NCBI GenBank assembly: GCA_021794095.1
Contig: JAJYRN010000005.1
Location: 62,001-126,000 of the forward strand
Direction of reading: 5' to 3'
Length of the DNA stretch: 64,000 bases
Origin: Acidobacteriota bacterium
Lineage (GTDB): Bacteria; Acidobacteriota; Holophagae; Holophagales; Holophagaceae
In this document: piece by piece, positions 63,158 through 64,000 of the stretch
Layout: the number at the start of each line of letters is the position of its first letter
Position numbering within the stretch: position 1 is the stretch's first letter
Program-made: the position numbers and the translations under genes
Notes under the pieces: model-generated
Database searches by the model: none
What the model saw: the letters and a program-made list of their open reading frames with translations, nothing else
Told to the model about the DNA's origin: nothing

Positions 63158-64000
63158 CTAGGCGATCTCGATCCGTCGGTCCAGGAGGCTCCCCAGCAGC
63201 GCGGACCGCTCCCGGAAGGCCTCGATTTCGGGTTCCACGTCCCCAGAGTTCTCGAGCCTTATGGTCAGGCTTTCCTCGTCCAGTTCAACCGAAATGGAGT
63301 GGACAGCCTGGCGCCGCCGCCGATCAAGGGCATCCGCAGCCCGGAGGATGGCCGCCAGCTTCCGGACCCGCTCGCGGTGCCAGGGGGCGAGGGCACGGAA
63401 GGCTTCGTGCCGGGTGGGATCCGGTGCCTTGCCCCGGTGGTAGCGGACCACCTGGGCGAGCAGTTCCACTTCTTCGGGCCAGAAGCCGGGCAGGCTGGCA
63501 TTCCGGACCAGGTATTCACCGTGCTTGTGGTGGCCCCGCTCGGAGATGGAATGGCCGATGTCATGCAGGCGGGCCGCGAATTCCAGCCATTGGCGTTCGG
63601 TATCTCCCAGCTCGAAGGTGGGCTGGAGGGCCCGGAAGATCTGGTCGCTGAAGGCCATGACTTGGCGGCTGTGGCCCGGATCCGGGTCCAGCCGGTCGGC
63701 GAACTGGGCGATGGAGGCCCGCCGGCGATCCGCCAGGGGCGGGATGGCTGCGCCGCCATGCTTGAGGGCCTCCCAGACCATGCCTTCCCGCAGGCCCACG
63801 GGCAGATGTCGGAAGCGTGGCGCCTCCAGCCACTCGAGCAGGGAGAGGGCCCAGATGGCGCCCACATGCAGGGCTTCGGCCCGCCGGGGATCCACTCCCA
63901 GGCGCGCGACGCGGCCCTGGGCATCGGTCCGCCACAACTTCAAGGCGAAGGCGCGGAGCTGGGCCCGGTCGCAGGCAAAGGTGCCGCCGGAACCCCGGGC
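63158..64000 (-). CDS. Ppx/GppA phosphatase family protein, C-terminal part (5'-truncated by window edge)
   Basis: About 280 residues are visible; the frame continues past the end of the window. The first part ends the actin-like ASKHA domain (GSGGTF, RRAEALHVGAIWALSLLEWL, LPVGLREGMVW), and the C-terminal part is the HD-type domain with LHDIGHSISERGHHKHGEYLV, YHRGKAP and RAADALDRR. Family members degrade polyphosphate or convert pppGpp to ppGpp. The HD half keeps its metal-binding residues. It ends 13 bp before the LeuA-like gene and probably shares its transcript. Confidence 0.92.
   Translation of the reverse strand, partial: ARGSGGTFACDRAQLRAFALKLWRTDAQGRVARLGVDPRRAEALHVGAIWALSLLEWLEAPRFRHLPVGLREGMVWEALKHGGAAIPPLADRRRASIAQFADRLDPDPGHSRQVMAFSDQIFRALQPTFELGDTERQWLEFAARLHDIGHSISERGHHKHGEYLVRNASLPGFWPEEVELLAQVVRYHRGKAPDPTRHEAFRALAPWHRERVRKLAAILRAADALDRRRRQAVHSISVELDEESLTIRLENSGDVEPEIEAFRERSALLGSLLDRRIEIA

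Overview
The window is 64 kb of gapless, gene-dense, high-GC bacterial chromosome with strong G/C bias at third codon positions. It has about 57 protein genes, two tRNA genes, and no insertion sequence, prophage, CRISPR array or rRNA. An outer membrane is implied by TamB, lipoproteins, a CsgG-like protein and an MltD-type transglycosylase. That, together with the mix of type IV pilus (PilT), c-di-GMP (PilZ, YajQ), PEGA-domain kinase and sedolisin genes, suggests a Gram-negative Acidobacteriota-type organism, perhaps Holophagae (Geothrix/Holophaga-like). This placement is inference; no database search was possible.

Layout. 1-8 kb: the 3' part of a degenerate histidine kinase, gmhB, sfsA, gcvT-gcvH, a LysM lytic transglycosylase, tRNA-Ala(GGC) and an ABC-F ATPase. 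8-16 kb: tryptophanase, coaX-birA, an MFS transporter, then kbl and tdh (threonine to glycine) separated by an opposite-strand PilZ pair. 16-26 kb: a tightly overlapped udk-rhodanese-Nudix set followed by yajQ and a prenyl diphosphate synthase; a PilT with a duplicated N-domain; sucCD; a thioesterase, a radical SAM enzyme and a CapA-like protein. 26-31 kb: a leftward run of glycosyltransferase, FlhB-C-like protein, PHP phosphoesterase, response regulator, truA and an HD protein. 31-35 kb: a PEGA-domain kinase, tRNA-Gln(TTG) and dnaX. 35-45 kb: leftward moaD-like, tamB, a zinc-ribbon kinase, MFS_3, rpoD and dnaG. 45-55 kb: a P-loop protein, HU, a CsgG-like protein, small envelope and redox genes, cyclophilin, tag, metG, xthA and a TPR protein. 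55-64 kb: a DUF1844 / TPR-zinc-ribbon membrane / DUF4388 trio, tdk, glutaryl-CoA dehydrogenase, a secreted S53 peptidase, a LeuA-like synthase and the C-terminal part of a Ppx/GppA protein.

How the genes fit together. Several genes point to growth on peptides and amino acids: a secreted S53 protease, tryptophanase, Tdh/Kbl feeding glycine to the cleavage system (GcvT/H), glutaryl-CoA dehydrogenase and succinyl-CoA synthetase. A second theme is surface motility and signalling: PilT, PilZ, YajQ, two Ser/Thr kinases, DUF4388/PATAN and a lone receiver domain. The rest is housekeeping (dnaX, dnaG-rpoD, metG, truA, xthA, tag, HU).

The most unusual items are the DUF1844/TPR/DUF4388 trio, the PilT with tandem N-domains, a small gene that reads through only if one base is skipped (49378-49654), a 15-bp inverted copy of the tRNA-Gln 3' end, an S53 peptidase lacking a full prodomain, and a soluble kinase ending in a zinc ribbon. 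No stretch longer than about 200 bp lacks a gene or RNA.
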